IMG/VR virus record: IMGVR_UViG_3300036790_000187
Coordinates: 1 to 42,150 of that record
DNA length: 42,150 nucleotides
Strand: one strand, 5' to 3'
DNA from: a virus
This document shows, piece after piece, positions 27,697-37,226 of the stretch (its first letter is position 1; every line of letters begins with the position of its first letter). Both the position numbers and the translations under genes were made by a program. The notes under the pieces are model-generated. The model ran no database searches. It was not told the DNA's origin and worked only from the letters and a program-made list of their open reading frames with translations.

Positions 27697-28857
27697 TCAG
27701 GGCTGGTTGCCCCACACGTCCGTCGTGTCCGAATCGAGATCGAACCAGGCCTTGTTGTTATTCCAGCCGAGCCACGTTCCCGTGTTGATGGTCTCGTAGC
27801 TGACGAGCGTCGGGTAGTTCTTCTCTCCGGTGTCGTCCTCGCTGAATATCTGCTCGGTGACGCGCATCTGCGTCTGCACACCGTCGGAGTTCTGCTCTTC
27901 GACGAGGTCACCGAGGAAATAGTCAACGCTGTAGACGTACTGACTCTGTTCGCTGACCTCTCCGTCAAAGAGATAGCTCGTTCGAGCTCCTGCGAGAGCT
28001 TCCAAGCCGGCCTGCTGAAGTTGAGCACTCGTGGGACTAGTGAGGTTCGTCGCGTCCACGATCAACACCCGGCGTTCGAAAGCTGTGATCATCGTCGGGT
28101 CGACACCGTCAGCGAAGACTATCGTCGTGGTTCCGTCGGGAGCTTTGACATACGCCACATTCTTGGCTGATGAAATATCCGTCAATTCCTTGGTGTTCTG
28201 CAGGTTGTCCAGCTGAGGCGCGAACACAACCGCCGGCAGATCCGTCTGATCAGTCGTCCGATCACTTCCGGCGTAGATGTCGAAATATAGCTGACCAGTC
28301 AGACTGTTGCAGAGCATCCTGAATCCGAGGTCGTATGGAACGCATATGTTCGTCACCATCGTCGTGAACAACGTCGGAGGAACGGTTGCGGTGTTAGTAA
28401 CCGTGATCGAGTCAGCCGGCTCGGATATGGTTGACGCTGGAATACCGGGCATCGTGCCTTCGGTTATCCCAGGAATCGCATCGCCGATATCCCAAGTTCC
28501 CGTCACACAAACGTCATGGAACATGGCTCTTGCAATGGTGGCCGGCGGATTGGTGTACGGCGTGATGGCGCCGGCGCGGTCGTCGAACAGTTTCTCGATC
28601 GAGTGACCGATGACGATTAGATTCCGACTTCCGTCGTCGTTCCAGTCATCCTCGACCGAGTCGATACGCATGATGTAGTTGGACTTGTTCATGGCCAACC
28701 ACGTGTCCGGCTTGAGGATCGACCGGAACGCGTACGTAGATGGTACGTTCAGTTGGAAGTCGCCGTACGCCTGCCACCGCTCAGTCCAGATCAAGGATTC
28801 GAACTGATCGATGACATATTGGCGACGATTCAACGGATTCAGCGTGTACAGTTCCAT
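27697..28857 (-). CDS. Tail hub protein, siphovirus ReqiPepy6 Gp37-like
   Basis: A 386-residue protein matching the Gp37-like tail family: ELYTLNPLNRRQYVIDQFES and LIWTERWQAYGDFQLNVPST at the start, then an RIDSVEDDW strand, VIGHSIEKLFDDRAG, FLGDLVEEQNSDGVQTQMRV and a LVSYETINTGTW end. These proteins form the hub at the tail end, comparable to gp27 of T4-type baseplates. The ATG overlaps the stop of the distal tail gene (TGATG). Full length, no anomalies. Confidence 0.85.
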   Translation of the reverse strand: MELYTLNPLNRRQYVIDQFESLIWTERWQAYGDFQLNVPSTYAFRSILKPDTWLAMNKSNYIMRIDSVEDDWNDDGSRNLIVIGHSIEKLFDDRAGAITPYTNPPATIARAMFHDVCVTGTWDIGDAIPGITEGTMPGIPASTISEPADSITVTNTATVPPTLFTTMVTNICVPYDLGFRMLCNSLTGQLYFDIYAGSDRTTDQTDLPAVVFAPQLDNLQNTKELTDISSAKNVAYVKAPDGTTTIVFADGVDPTMITAFERRVLIVDATNLTSPTSAQLQQAGLEALAGARTSYLFDGEVSEQSQYVYSVDYFLGDLVEEQNSDGVQTQMRVTEQIFSEDDTGEKNYPTLVSYETINTGTWLGWNNNKAWFDLDSDTTDVWGNQP

Positions 28858-29702
28858 CAGAGAGCACCGAACCTTGCCGTGTACGACACGGAAACCGGGA
28901 ACGATCCTCCGCCGGAAGCATTGAACAGAAGACTGTTACTACCCTTGGCGAGCTGCGCCCATGTCGACTGAGGTGACACCGCGTACAGGATGGAGGTCGT
29001 CACGCCGGCTCTGAGGAGAGTCAGGTACTTGTTTCCGGGTACCGTGCTGAGCGTCAGGACATCGCCTGCGAGGAGAGCGTATGCGATATCCAACGTCCAG
29101 GTGTTGCCTTGAGGGTCTGTGTAGTACATGGTGAGCTCGGAACACGTCGCATTGACGTTTATCGTCGCGACGAAACCGCTTGATACGGTTCCGAGATATC
29201 CCATGTCCGTCGCCGTCGTGTCAGCAGTTGTGAGCGTACTGATCGTCTTGACGACGGGATCGATGAAGTCGGGATCGGTGTTGATGACGGATATCGTCAC
29301 GATCGGATCCTGCACGAACATGGGAGATTCGCAGGACTCGATGTATCCGCCAATCAAATATCCGTCCTCAGAAGCATCGTCGGTGTTGTCGACGTAGAAC
29401 TTCAGACTGACATTGTCTTTCGGCGTGAAGATATCGTAGACATTCCTCCGGAGGGAAAGAACGTCAGTGATCGTAGGATCGGGAACGAGCTCCAGCGTGA
29501 GCACTATATTTCTCGTGTCACGACGAGCTGACTGGTAGACGGCTCCGTCTTGGTTCGCGAAGCTCGTCGAGACGATGGTCGCCTTCACGGGGTCCAACCC
29601 GGTGATACTTTGAATGTTGATTCCACTCGAGGTATCACCGAGCTGGAGCGTGAGGAGGCTACCCTGGCTGTTCGTCGCCTCCATTTTGGTAAACAAGGAC
29701 AC
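28857..29702 (-). CDS. Distal tail protein (Dit-like)
   Basis: A 281-residue protein directly after the tape measure, where distal tail proteins are found. It has the expected pattern: SGINIQSITGLDPVKATIVS, FANQDGAVYQSARRDTRNIV, LTLELVPDPTITDVLSLRRN, VYDIFTPKDNVSLKFYVD, then GGYIESCESPMFVQDPIVTI. The C-terminal half is a beta-rich carbohydrate-binding-like module. It would attach the tape measure end to the hub. Start at GTG 29702-29700 overlaps the tape measure gene by 44 bp; an ATG six codons later is possible, as neither has a good ribosome site. Confidence 0.8.
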   Translation of the reverse strand: MSLFTKMEATNSQGSLLTLQLGDTSSGINIQSITGLDPVKATIVSTSFANQDGAVYQSARRDTRNIVLTLELVPDPTITDVLSLRRNVYDIFTPKDNVSLKFYVDNTDDASEDGYLIGGYIESCESPMFVQDPIVTISVINTDPDFIDPVVKTISTLTTADTTATDMGYLGTVSSGFVATINVNATCSELTMYYTDPQGNTWTLDIAYALLAGDVLTLSTVPGNKYLTLLRAGVTTSILYAVSPQSTWAQLAKGSNSLLFNASGGGSFPVSVSYTARFGAL

Positions 29703-32700
29703 CCCTCGCTTGAGACAGTTGGTTCTTCGTCTGACGGTAGAGATCCACCGCCGAGATTGCCTTCGGCGAGTAGTTGTTCTGGGTGAAGCTTACCGGCGGA
29801 GGAGTCTTCGGACTGTTGGCAACGTTGGTGATCACATCGCTGTTGTCGGAATATCCCGCGGAGGCAATCTTGGCCGACGACGTAGATGCACCCACACTGA
29901 CGGTGTCCGGTGTGAGAATATCGGTGATCTGTCCAGCACTCTTCTTGACGTTCGACAGATCCACCACAGGCGTGATGGTCGGCTTGACGTTCGTGTTGGC
30001 GTTGATCATATCCGACAGACCCGCGATGGTCTTGCTCATCGAGGTGAGTGCGGTCTGACCCACGTTTGTCGCGGAGTCGCTGACAGCGTCGCCCATAGAG
30101 TCGAGACCGTCGGTGAATCCTTGGGTGGTGAAGGCGCCGAGTGCGAACGCCTCCTTGGACGGAGAGTGAATATCCAGCACCTTGCCGAGCGCGTGCAGGA
30201 CGTCGCCTGCGATGCTCTCAGCCTTGCTGATCAGACCGCTTGCCTTGCTCGCCAGGCCGCCGGTCATACCGTCGATGATGGCTTCACCAAGGTTTACGCC
30301 GGCAGCGTCCAGCGCTGAGGTGTGACTGCGGATACCATTCGCAACTCCGTTGATGAAGTTGATGACGGCTTGGATACCCGCGTTGACAATCTTCACACCG
30401 CCGGCGCTTACGCCGTTGATGAATGCGATGACTACGTTGGCAGCGGCGTTGGTAACTTGTCCGATTCGTCCCGCGATTCCGTTGAGTACCCCGACCAGTA
30501 TTTCAATACCGGCATTGGTGAACTTCGGAACCTGGTTTACGAGATCCGCCAACAGCAAGTCCACGAGCTTCATGAACGTGGTGTTGATCTGCGGACTGTA
30601 CTTATTGATGTCCTGCAGGAACATCACGAGGATGTTGCCCAAGGTCGTGTTGATCTTAGGCGATTCCTGATTGATCGCTGTCAGCAGCGCCGTGAGAACC
30701 ACGGTGATTGCCTTGACGATGGCAGGACCGGCTGTCGCGATCGTGGTTGCGAACGCGATTACTGCGAGGCCGATCTCAGTGCCGACCTTCGGAAGCAGAC
30801 CCAGCAGTGCGCTGACGATGCCTGTTAGTGCTGCAGCTGCGGCTGTTCCCGCTACGGCGAGAGCAGTCAAGCCGGTGGCGAACAGGAACACACCTGCGCC
30901 GGCTAGAGCGACGCCTACACCCATCAGAGCGATTGCGCCACCCACGGCAAGAAGTGTCGGTGCCAAGGGCGTCAGCAGAAGACCTGCCGCGGCCAAGATC
31001 ACGAACACCCCTGCGAGACCCGCCAGCGCTTCTCCGAGAGATGCCCACGGCATGTTGCCCATGGTGGTGATGACTGGAAGCAGGATCTCCAGAGCAGCAG
31101 CCGCTACGATCAGCGCGGCGGATCCTGGGAGAGTGACCTCCATGAGGATCAGTGCGGCAGCGATCAGAGCAAGAGACACCGTCAATGCAGTGAGAGCTTT
31201 ACCGATGGAGTCCCAAGGCATTGCTCCCATTTTGACGAGTGAGTCCGCAACCAACCCAAGAGCGACTGCAGCTAGGGCGAATGCCGCGGCACCAGTCAAA
31301 GACTCTTCCATGAACACCATGGCAGCCGAGATCAGCACCATAGCGCCGGCCATCTCGGTCAAACCTCGACCGATCGTGCTCCAAGACTGAGAACCCATCT
31401 TGGCGATGGCGTTGCTGATCAGTCCCAGAGACGATGCCACGATGAGAACCGAGGCAGCCGACAGAACCGAGTCCGGAGGAATCAGGTACAACGCACCCGC
31501 GATCAGAGCAAGACCGCCGGCCATCGTGGACAGACCCTTGCCGATGGTTTCCCACGAGTACTGGGCGATCTGACCGATGGCAGAAGCCAGAACCTTGATT
31601 CCGGTAGCCAATAGGATGATGCCTGCGCCTTGCAGAACACCACCGGTGTCGGCTTCGGTGAACTTCTCGAACAATCCGAGGCTCACCAAGAGCGTTCCGA
31701 CCCCGACAAGACCCTTGGCCATCTGGTCCCAGTTGAGGACCGAGAGCGTTACGACGGCCTTTGACAGGTCGTTGACGCCTCGTGCGAAGGCCGTGAGCCC
31801 GAGACCGCTGGCAATCAAGCCTTCTGGGTTACCCATGAGCTTGAGTGTCGCCAACAGCTCAGCCAGCAGGACCGAGAGACCTGTCAGTCCCTTGGCGAGC
31901 TGATCCCAGTTGAGCTTGGACAGGGATGTGACGGCGATGACTAGAACGTCGACTGCTGTTGCCAACAGGATCAACGACGCCATCATGACCGGCATCTTGG
32001 CCCAGCCTTCACCTTCGATGAACTTCTCGAAGATGACGAGCGAACCCATCAGCTGGGTGAACATCACGGTGATTGCACTGCTGGCTCGGATGAGGCCGGC
32101 ACTGTCGATTCGTGACAGAGCGATGACAGACACCGTCAAGAGGGCTACTGCGGCTGCGATCGCAAGCAGCGTTGCCGCCTTGAGCGTCTTCTGCATCGTT
32201 TCGAAGGTCTCGTTCAGTGCTTCGAACGATTCCTTGATGGTGTCGACGATTTCGCCGAGTCCACCGCTCTTGTTCGTGAATGCGGACACGAACTTCTTGA
32301 GCAGCAATATCAACGAACCGAACAAACCGGTGTTGATAAGGTTGACGACGTCCTGGAAGTTCAGACTGCCGACAGCCGTGACGATGTTGGAAGCAAGGTT
32401 CTTGAAGAACGTGTCGAACTTCGAAGTGATCGGTTCGATGAACGCTTCGATCTGGTTCAGGTGGTTCGAGAAGGCAGCCCAAAGATCATTAACAACCTTG
32501 AGCAATCCCCCCAGCGGTCCTAGCTGGATATTGATCTTCGAGAAGGTGTTGCTCGGGTCGACTTTACCCGAGATCTTGTCGAAGATATTCTCGATCCACA
32601 CACCGACATTCTGCAGCAGCGTGATTGTGATCGGGATTACATCCGCCAGGAGCTTGAAGAACTCCTGAACACCTTGACCTTCTTCGACGAAGTTCTTGAA

Positions 32701-34176
32701 CTTGACGATGAGGTCGCCGGCCTTGGCCGTCAGCGCGAGGAAGTCGCCAGGCGCAGCGCCCATGTAGATGAGTACAGAGCCTATTGCCTCAGCCAATTGC
32801 TTGGCGACAAAGACAACCAGACTGAAGATTGAGAAGATTCCCTCGAACGTCTGCTTCAGATCGTTAGAGGTAGTCGCTCCCATTTTGAACATGTCGACCA
32901 AGTCCTTGAAGCCCTTGGTCAGGGAGACGAGGTTCTCGGCTGTTACCGGCGGAAAGACCGCTTCGAAAGCCGACTTGACGACATCCAGTATCGCACCGAG
33001 CTCGTGGAAGGCATCGGTGATGGCCTGAATCAGGATCGTACGACCACCGAGAGTCGACCAGACCTGAAGCAGTGCGTTCAGAGCATAGATCGGACCTGTC
33101 AGCGCATTCTCAGCGGCGTTGTGCACGCTGGTGAACAGGTCGGTAGCTTGGTTGATGTCACCGAAGATAGTCTTGAAGATGGCACCGTATGCCGTCCCGA
33201 CTTCTTCCTTGAGGGCCTCGGTGAGCTGATCCAGGGTCTTGATCTTCGTGGCCGCGTCAACCGCGACTTCGGCCTGCTTGTAGATCGCCTCGGCCTGAGC
33301 TTCGGTGTAGCCCATAGCCTTGATCTGAGCGACGCTGAGGTCGCCGGTGAACTGACTGAGCGTCTTCGTTAGAATCGTCGAGGTGAGCCAGCCCTGTTGT
33401 AGGCTGTTCCTGAACGAGCCGGCCTTCTTGATGATGCTGTCGATCGCGACACCGCTTGCGCGGGCCGTGTTGACCAGAGCGGTCTGGAAAGTCTTACCAC
33501 CGAGGCCGGCGTTGACGACAGAGTTCCAGTCCTGCAGCTTGACGGAGCCTGCTGCGATAGCCTGCGACAGCTGGTACATCGCGCTTGTTGCTTGCTGCGA
33601 CGTCGCGCCGGAGAACGCAGCCAGGTTGGCGATACCCTTGATCGCGGAGACCGAGGTGTTCAGGTCGACGCCGGCCGCAGTGAACTGGCCGATGCTGGTG
33701 GTCATGTCGCTGAAGCTGTACACCGTCTGGTTGGCGTACGTCTTCAGAGTGTTCAGAACACCGGTGACCTGGTTTAGAGTCGTCCCCGCAGACGCCGTGT
33801 TCGCGAGGATCGTCTGTGTTGCTTGGATCTGCTCCGTATAGGATTCGAGACCGTCCTTGATCGGATCGACAACGAAATCCTTGGCGAGCTCAATACCTGC
33901 GTCGACGATTTTGCCGGTGATGTCGGCAAGAGCAGCAACGCCGACCACACCCAAAGCCGAGAACTTACCGGCGATGGAATCGACACCGCTTGCAAGGTTG
34001 CCCAGCGAAAGACCCTTGGACGCTTCAGCGTCGATGTCCTCGAGACCCTTGGTGGCTCCCGAGAGCTTCAGACTGCTGTTCAGCTTGTCCAGCGAAGCGA
34101 GAGTGGTGGAGATGCCCTTCTCGAATGCTGTGTTGTCGAACAGCATCTGCACAACACGTTGATCGATACTGCTCAT
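29659..34176 (-). CDS. Tape measure protein
   Basis: A 1505-residue protein that sets tail length. Start ATG 34176-34174 overlaps the stop of the upstream gene (ATGA), begins MSSIDQRVVQMLFDNTAFEK, and supports dropping an upstream extension. The first ~350 residues have the conserved tape measure region (AAGVDLNTSVSAIKGIANLA, LAAFSGATSQQATSAMYQLS, then a QAIAAGSVKLQDWNSVVNAG stretch). Residues from about 750 to 1110 hold six hydrophobic repeats of 56-60 residues, each beginning with a W-x-x-x-G-x-x-L motif (LNWDQLAKGL, YSWETIGKGL, MPWDSIGKAL). The C-terminal part has the usual amphipathic helices and VLDIHSPSKEAF, a motif found near the ends of tape measures. Confidence 0.92.
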   Translation of the reverse strand: MSSIDQRVVQMLFDNTAFEKGISTTLASLDKLNSSLKLSGATKGLEDIDAEASKGLSLGNLASGVDSIAGKFSALGVVGVAALADITGKIVDAGIELAKDFVVDPIKDGLESYTEQIQATQTILANTASAGTTLNQVTGVLNTLKTYANQTVYSFSDMTTSIGQFTAAGVDLNTSVSAIKGIANLAAFSGATSQQATSAMYQLSQAIAAGSVKLQDWNSVVNAGLGGKTFQTALVNTARASGVAIDSIIKKAGSFRNSLQQGWLTSTILTKTLSQFTGDLSVAQIKAMGYTEAQAEAIYKQAEVAVDAATKIKTLDQLTEALKEEVGTAYGAIFKTIFGDINQATDLFTSVHNAAENALTGPIYALNALLQVWSTLGGRTILIQAITDAFHELGAILDVVKSAFEAVFPPVTAENLVSLTKGFKDLVDMFKMGATTSNDLKQTFEGIFSIFSLVVFVAKQLAEAIGSVLIYMGAAPGDFLALTAKAGDLIVKFKNFVEEGQGVQEFFKLLADVIPITITLLQNVGVWIENIFDKISGKVDPSNTFSKINIQLGPLGGLLKVVNDLWAAFSNHLNQIEAFIEPITSKFDTFFKNLASNIVTAVGSLNFQDVVNLINTGLFGSLILLLKKFVSAFTNKSGGLGEIVDTIKESFEALNETFETMQKTLKAATLLAIAAAVALLTVSVIALSRIDSAGLIRASSAITVMFTQLMGSLVIFEKFIEGEGWAKMPVMMASLILLATAVDVLVIAVTSLSKLNWDQLAKGLTGLSVLLAELLATLKLMGNPEGLIASGLGLTAFARGVNDLSKAVVTLSVLNWDQMAKGLVGVGTLLVSLGLFEKFTEADTGGVLQGAGIILLATGIKVLASAIGQIAQYSWETIGKGLSTMAGGLALIAGALYLIPPDSVLSAASVLIVASSLGLISNAIAKMGSQSWSTIGRGLTEMAGAMVLISAAMVFMEESLTGAAAFALAAVALGLVADSLVKMGAMPWDSIGKALTALTVSLALIAAALILMEVTLPGSAALIVAAAALEILLPVITTMGNMPWASLGEALAGLAGVFVILAAAGLLLTPLAPTLLAVGGAIALMGVGVALAGAGVFLFATGLTALAVAGTAAAAALTGIVSALLGLLPKVGTEIGLAVIAFATTIATAGPAIVKAITVVLTALLTAINQESPKINTTLGNILVMFLQDINKYSPQINTTFMKLVDLLLADLVNQVPKFTNAGIEILVGVLNGIAGRIGQVTNAAANVVIAFINGVSAGGVKIVNAGIQAVINFINGVANGIRSHTSALDAAGVNLGEAIIDGMTGGLASKASGLISKAESIAGDVLHALGKVLDIHSPSKEAFALGAFTTQGFTDGLDSMGDAVSDSATNVGQTALTSMSKTIAGLSDMINANTNVKPTITPVVDLSNVKKSAGQITDILTPDTVSVGASTSSAKIASAGYSDNSDVITNVANSPKTPPPVSFTQNNYSPKAISAVDLYRQTKNQLSQARGVLVYQNGGDEQPG
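30850..31925 (-). repeat. Six degenerate 56-60 residue repeats inside the tape measure gene
   Basis: Each unit starts with a Trp motif: LNWDQLAKGL, LNWDQMAKGL, YSWETIGKGL, QSWSTIGRGL, MPWDSIGKAL, MPWASLGEAL, followed by three hydrophobic helices rich in Ala, Leu and Gly. The units are diverged at DNA level. They form the membrane-like, Trp-spaced part of the tape measure. Confidence 0.75.
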
Positions 34177-34553
34177 TGGGAAGTCACCGCCGTCCAAACC
34201 TTGTTCGCGATGTAGTCAAATATGGGCGCCATCGCCGGATTGATGTAATCCCGGCCTTGCACATACCCTCCAGTTCCGGTTGCATAACCGTATTGGAGCA
34301 TGATACTGACAGGGAAACCGTTCTCGATGTCAGTGTTGGTCCAGGCTATGGAATATACGCCGTCGTTTGCCTGCACGTCGTATCCCCACGAACCTGCGGC
34401 TAGACCAGTGTCGTGCGGTGTCGCCGAGGAAAGAGCCGTAACACCCATCTCACCACACGATTCGAGAATCGACAAGATGTTCAGATTCTTCGCATGGTTC
34501 AGGAAAGATTCGATCGAATCGAAATCTCCTGTGACGGTGAATGTGACAGGCAT
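34173..34553 (-). CDS. HK97 gp10-like tail/neck protein
   Basis: A 126-residue protein with the pattern of HK97 gp10-like proteins: ILESCGEMGVTALSSATPHD, TGLAAGSWGYDV, MLQYGYATGTGGYVQGRDYI and NPAMAPIFDYIA. These act in joining tail to head. Here the gene lies unusually late, between the tailspike and the tape measure. Strong GGAAGGAG site. Overlaps the tape measure gene. Confidence 0.75.
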   Translation of the reverse strand: MPVTFTVTGDFDSIESFLNHAKNLNILSILESCGEMGVTALSSATPHDTGLAAGSWGYDVQANDGVYSIAWTNTDIENGFPVSIMLQYGYATGTGGYVQGRDYINPAMAPIFDYIANKVWTAVTSQ

Positions 34554-34567
34554 TACGGCTCCTTCCT

Positions 34568-36415
34568 TTAGAAAGCGGCTTCGAACAGAACGTAGGCAAC
34601 GGTGGAGTTGTCGGAGGCATTGGTGCTCTTGATGGTGAAACCGGTGCCGGCTGTCACCACACTGACATACGGAGCTCCCACGTTCGCCAAGGTGCCTGGC
34701 GTGTGCTGCCCCACGAATATACGCGTGTTCGCAGTCACAGATGTGTTCGCGACGGTGATCGTTCCACCGGAGAGGATGGCCGTGCCCATTCGAGCATTCG
34801 TACCTTCCTTAATCCGCAAACCCTTGCCGAGCATCGAGATGATGATGTCGCTGTCGGTGGTTCCGATCTGAGCGACGCCGTACCGACCCCACGTCGTGTC
34901 ACGAGCTGCCGTGCCGGGACCGATATTCATCGAGCCGTCCGCAGTCAAGCGGAACGTGTCGAATGCGGCTGTGCCACTCTGGTTCTGCGACAGGACAACA
35001 CTCGACGACGAAGACTGCTGCGAAGACAGCAATCCCTGTGTGATGATGCCCTGAGCGAAGTTCACACGAGACAGGAAGTTGAACGAACCGGACGTCGTGT
35101 CCATCATGGCGTTCGGAACGTTCGTGTACCAGTTGGTGTTGTTCTGGCCGACGCCGGCGAACATCGAGTTCCACACTCGGACGTTCTGCAGGTTGGGTAC
35201 AGCCAAGCTCTTCTGGATGCCGGCCGTCCCTGTCGCCGTCACCGCGGTCTCGAACCTCGGATTGACGATGTTACCGATGGAACTACCGGTCCAGTTGATG
35301 TCGTAGTTGGTGCCCGATGCTCCACTACCGTTGGCAGTGAAATATAGGTTCAACAGCTCGATCGGATTGCCAGTTCCCTCGACGGAGACGCCGTGCGTCG
35401 CGTTGTTGACGATGTTCAGGTTCTCAAGGGCGAGAACACGGCATGCGCCGGTGATCCGGACACCGATAGTCCCGAGCTGGATCGTGCCGAAAGCCATCTT
35501 CGTGTTGTAGGGCGTTCCGTTCGTACCGTCCTCGAAGAGAACCGCCGGAGCCAGATTCGACCCTTCGAGGTCGACGCCACGGAACACGTTGGTGATGCAG
35601 TTGCCCTTGAGGTGGACTGCCGAACCCGTTCCCGCAGTCAGCCAGACGATGACGTTGTCAACGTAGACGTTCCAAGCGTCCTCGAGGTCGATGCCGTCGA
35701 GGTTCTCGGAAGTACCGGTGGCGACACCCATTGCGGCCATCTGAACGTTCGAAACGAACGAGCTGACAGAGCCAGAGCCGGCGTTGCCCAGGAATCGGAT
35801 GCCACCGGCGCAGTTTCGGATGATCAGGCTGTCGAGCATGGTCCCGCTCGGGTTGGAACCCGAAGGAGTTCCGCCGACGACGTGGATCGCCCAGCCGTTG
35901 AGGTACCAGAAGTTGCAGTTGGTGACCTTGGCGGCACGTACGTTGTTCACGTAAATGCCGTGAGCCACCGGATTGCTTGTGGTGGTCGTGTTCGATCCGA
36001 CGATCGACAGGTCCTTGATGGTGCAGTTCGCACCGGTGATTGCGATGACGTCGGTGCCGGAGAACGTGCTTCCGACGACGATCTTAGTCGCCTCGACGCC
36101 GGCGCCTTCGATGATGATCCCGAAGCTGTTCAGCGTGATAGCCGTCGTGCCGCTGATCACATATGATCCGGCTCGTACGACGATCTTTCCGCCCCAAGTC
36201 GGGTTGATGGCGCCGATGGCGGATATGAAAGCCGCATCGTTCGCAGTGGCACCATCGCCGACACCACCATGGTCGTTCAGGTCGACGACCCATGTGTCTT
36301 TCTTGACGGATATAGCCGGTGCTTGCGCATCGGGTACGACTCCGCCAGCCAGATCGGCCTTAGCGTCGAGGGCTGATTGGATCGCTTCCTGCGTCATACT
36401 CGTGACGGTTGCCAT
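34568..36415 (-). CDS. Tailspike-like beta-helix protein (pectate lyase superfamily)
   Basis: A 615-residue protein. N-terminal helix (TSMTQEAIQSALDAKADLAG) and linker lead to a pectate-lyase-type right-handed beta-helix: VVDLNDHGGVGDGATANDAA is the entry motif, then stacked strands such as ITGANCTIKDLSIVGSNTTT, HGIYVNNVRAAKVTNCNFWY and LDSLIIRNCAGGIRFLG. The region after about 430 is less regular and may trimerise. Such proteins bind and often cut surface polysaccharides. Catalytic residues cannot be named. The position between tail-tube and tape measure genes is unusual, as spikes normally follow the hub. AAAGGAG site. Confidence 0.82.
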   Translation of the reverse strand: MATVTSMTQEAIQSALDAKADLAGGVVPDAQAPAISVKKDTWVVDLNDHGGVGDGATANDAAFISAIGAINPTWGGKIVVRAGSYVISGTTAITLNSFGIIIEGAGVEATKIVVGSTFSGTDVIAITGANCTIKDLSIVGSNTTTTSNPVAHGIYVNNVRAAKVTNCNFWYLNGWAIHVVGGTPSGSNPSGTMLDSLIIRNCAGGIRFLGNAGSGSVSSFVSNVQMAAMGVATGTSENLDGIDLEDAWNVYVDNVIVWLTAGTGSAVHLKGNCITNVFRGVDLEGSNLAPAVLFEDGTNGTPYNTKMAFGTIQLGTIGVRITGACRVLALENLNIVNNATHGVSVEGTGNPIELLNLYFTANGSGASGTNYDINWTGSSIGNIVNPRFETAVTATGTAGIQKSLAVPNLQNVRVWNSMFAGVGQNNTNWYTNVPNAMMDTTSGSFNFLSRVNFAQGIITQGLLSSQQSSSSSVVLSQNQSGTAAFDTFRLTADGSMNIGPGTAARDTTWGRYGVAQIGTTDSDIIISMLGKGLRIKEGTNARMGTAILSGGTITVANTSVTANTRIFVGQHTPGTLANVGAPYVSVVTAGTGFTIKSTNASDNSTVAYVLFEAAF

Positions 36416-36427
36416 GGATTCTCCTTT

Positions 36428-37216
36428 CTACGAAGAAGTGGCGGTGTAAGTTCCATCGCCGTTATCCACGACGGTGTCCCAGGTTACCTGGAAGTTGTTG
36501 ACGTCGAGCATCACCAGATCTGCATCCGGTGCAGTCAGTGTGAATGTTCCGTCGCCGTTGTCGGTAACCGTGAGGTGGTCGCCGGTGTCGATGAGGTCGA
36601 GGATCTCTTGGACGTCGGGGAGTCTTGGAGCTGTGTCGTCGGTTCCGTACAGAATCCCCTCGATGCCGACGAGCGTGTCAGGGTCTATATCTCTGGAATC
36701 GACGATGAAGTGCGAGGTTCGAGTGTAGCCGGATATCGCAGGAGGAAGCGATGTGAGAGTCCAGCTGAAGTCGTCAGGGTCTTGCGCGGTGCTGATGGTC
36801 TTGTACGCCCTTTGAGCGGGCGCTGCCAAAGCACCATAGACCAGGTGGATTTTGTAGCCGGCCGTCGGATTGGTGTCGCTTCCGACCATCGTTCGATAGC
36901 TGAGACCGAACGGTTGCCTTCTTTGTCCTGTAGCCATGAATCCGGAACGAAGATAGCTCATTCCGTCGCAAGGCTCGAACTCGTCAGGGTAGGTGTAAGC
37001 GGTGAGCGTCGACGAGTACTCTTCACGAGCGGCTGTGTTGAGGTACTTCTCGCCGTCCACGTAATACGGCTTGGCGTCTCCGCCGGTGACGTTCTCGGTT
37101 ATGGAGGTCAGGCCGTTCCAAGGAACGCCGTCTGCTTCGCCGACGTACAAGACGCCTCGATCCACACCGTTTTCGTAGAAGCGAGATCCTACTTCGCCCC
37201 ATGCGATTCTTGTCAC
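36428..37216 (-). CDS. Tail-tube protein paralogue 2
   Basis: A 262-residue protein whose first ~195 residues are clearly homologous to the 37783-38649 protein: FYENGVDRGVLYVG, VPWNGLTSITENVTGGDAKP, LTAYTYPDEFEPCDGM, RRQPFGLSYRTMVG, AGYKIHLVYGALAAPAQRAY. The C-terminal end differs: two short NGDGTFT/NGDGTYT beta motifs in place of the Ig-like domain. It may form a second class of tube subunit, cap or decoration. GTG start with AGAGGAGG close by. Confidence 0.82.
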   Translation of the reverse strand: MTRIAWGEVGSRFYENGVDRGVLYVGEADGVPWNGLTSITENVTGGDAKPYYVDGEKYLNTAAREEYSSTLTAYTYPDEFEPCDGMSYLRSGFMATGQRRQPFGLSYRTMVGSDTNPTAGYKIHLVYGALAAPAQRAYKTISTAQDPDDFSWTLTSLPPAISGYTRTSHFIVDSRDIDPDTLVGIEGILYGTDDTAPRLPDVQEILDLIDTGDHLTVTDNGDGTFTLTAPDADLVMLDVNNFQVTWDTVVDNGDGTYTATSS

Positions 37217-37226
37217 GATCCTCCTC

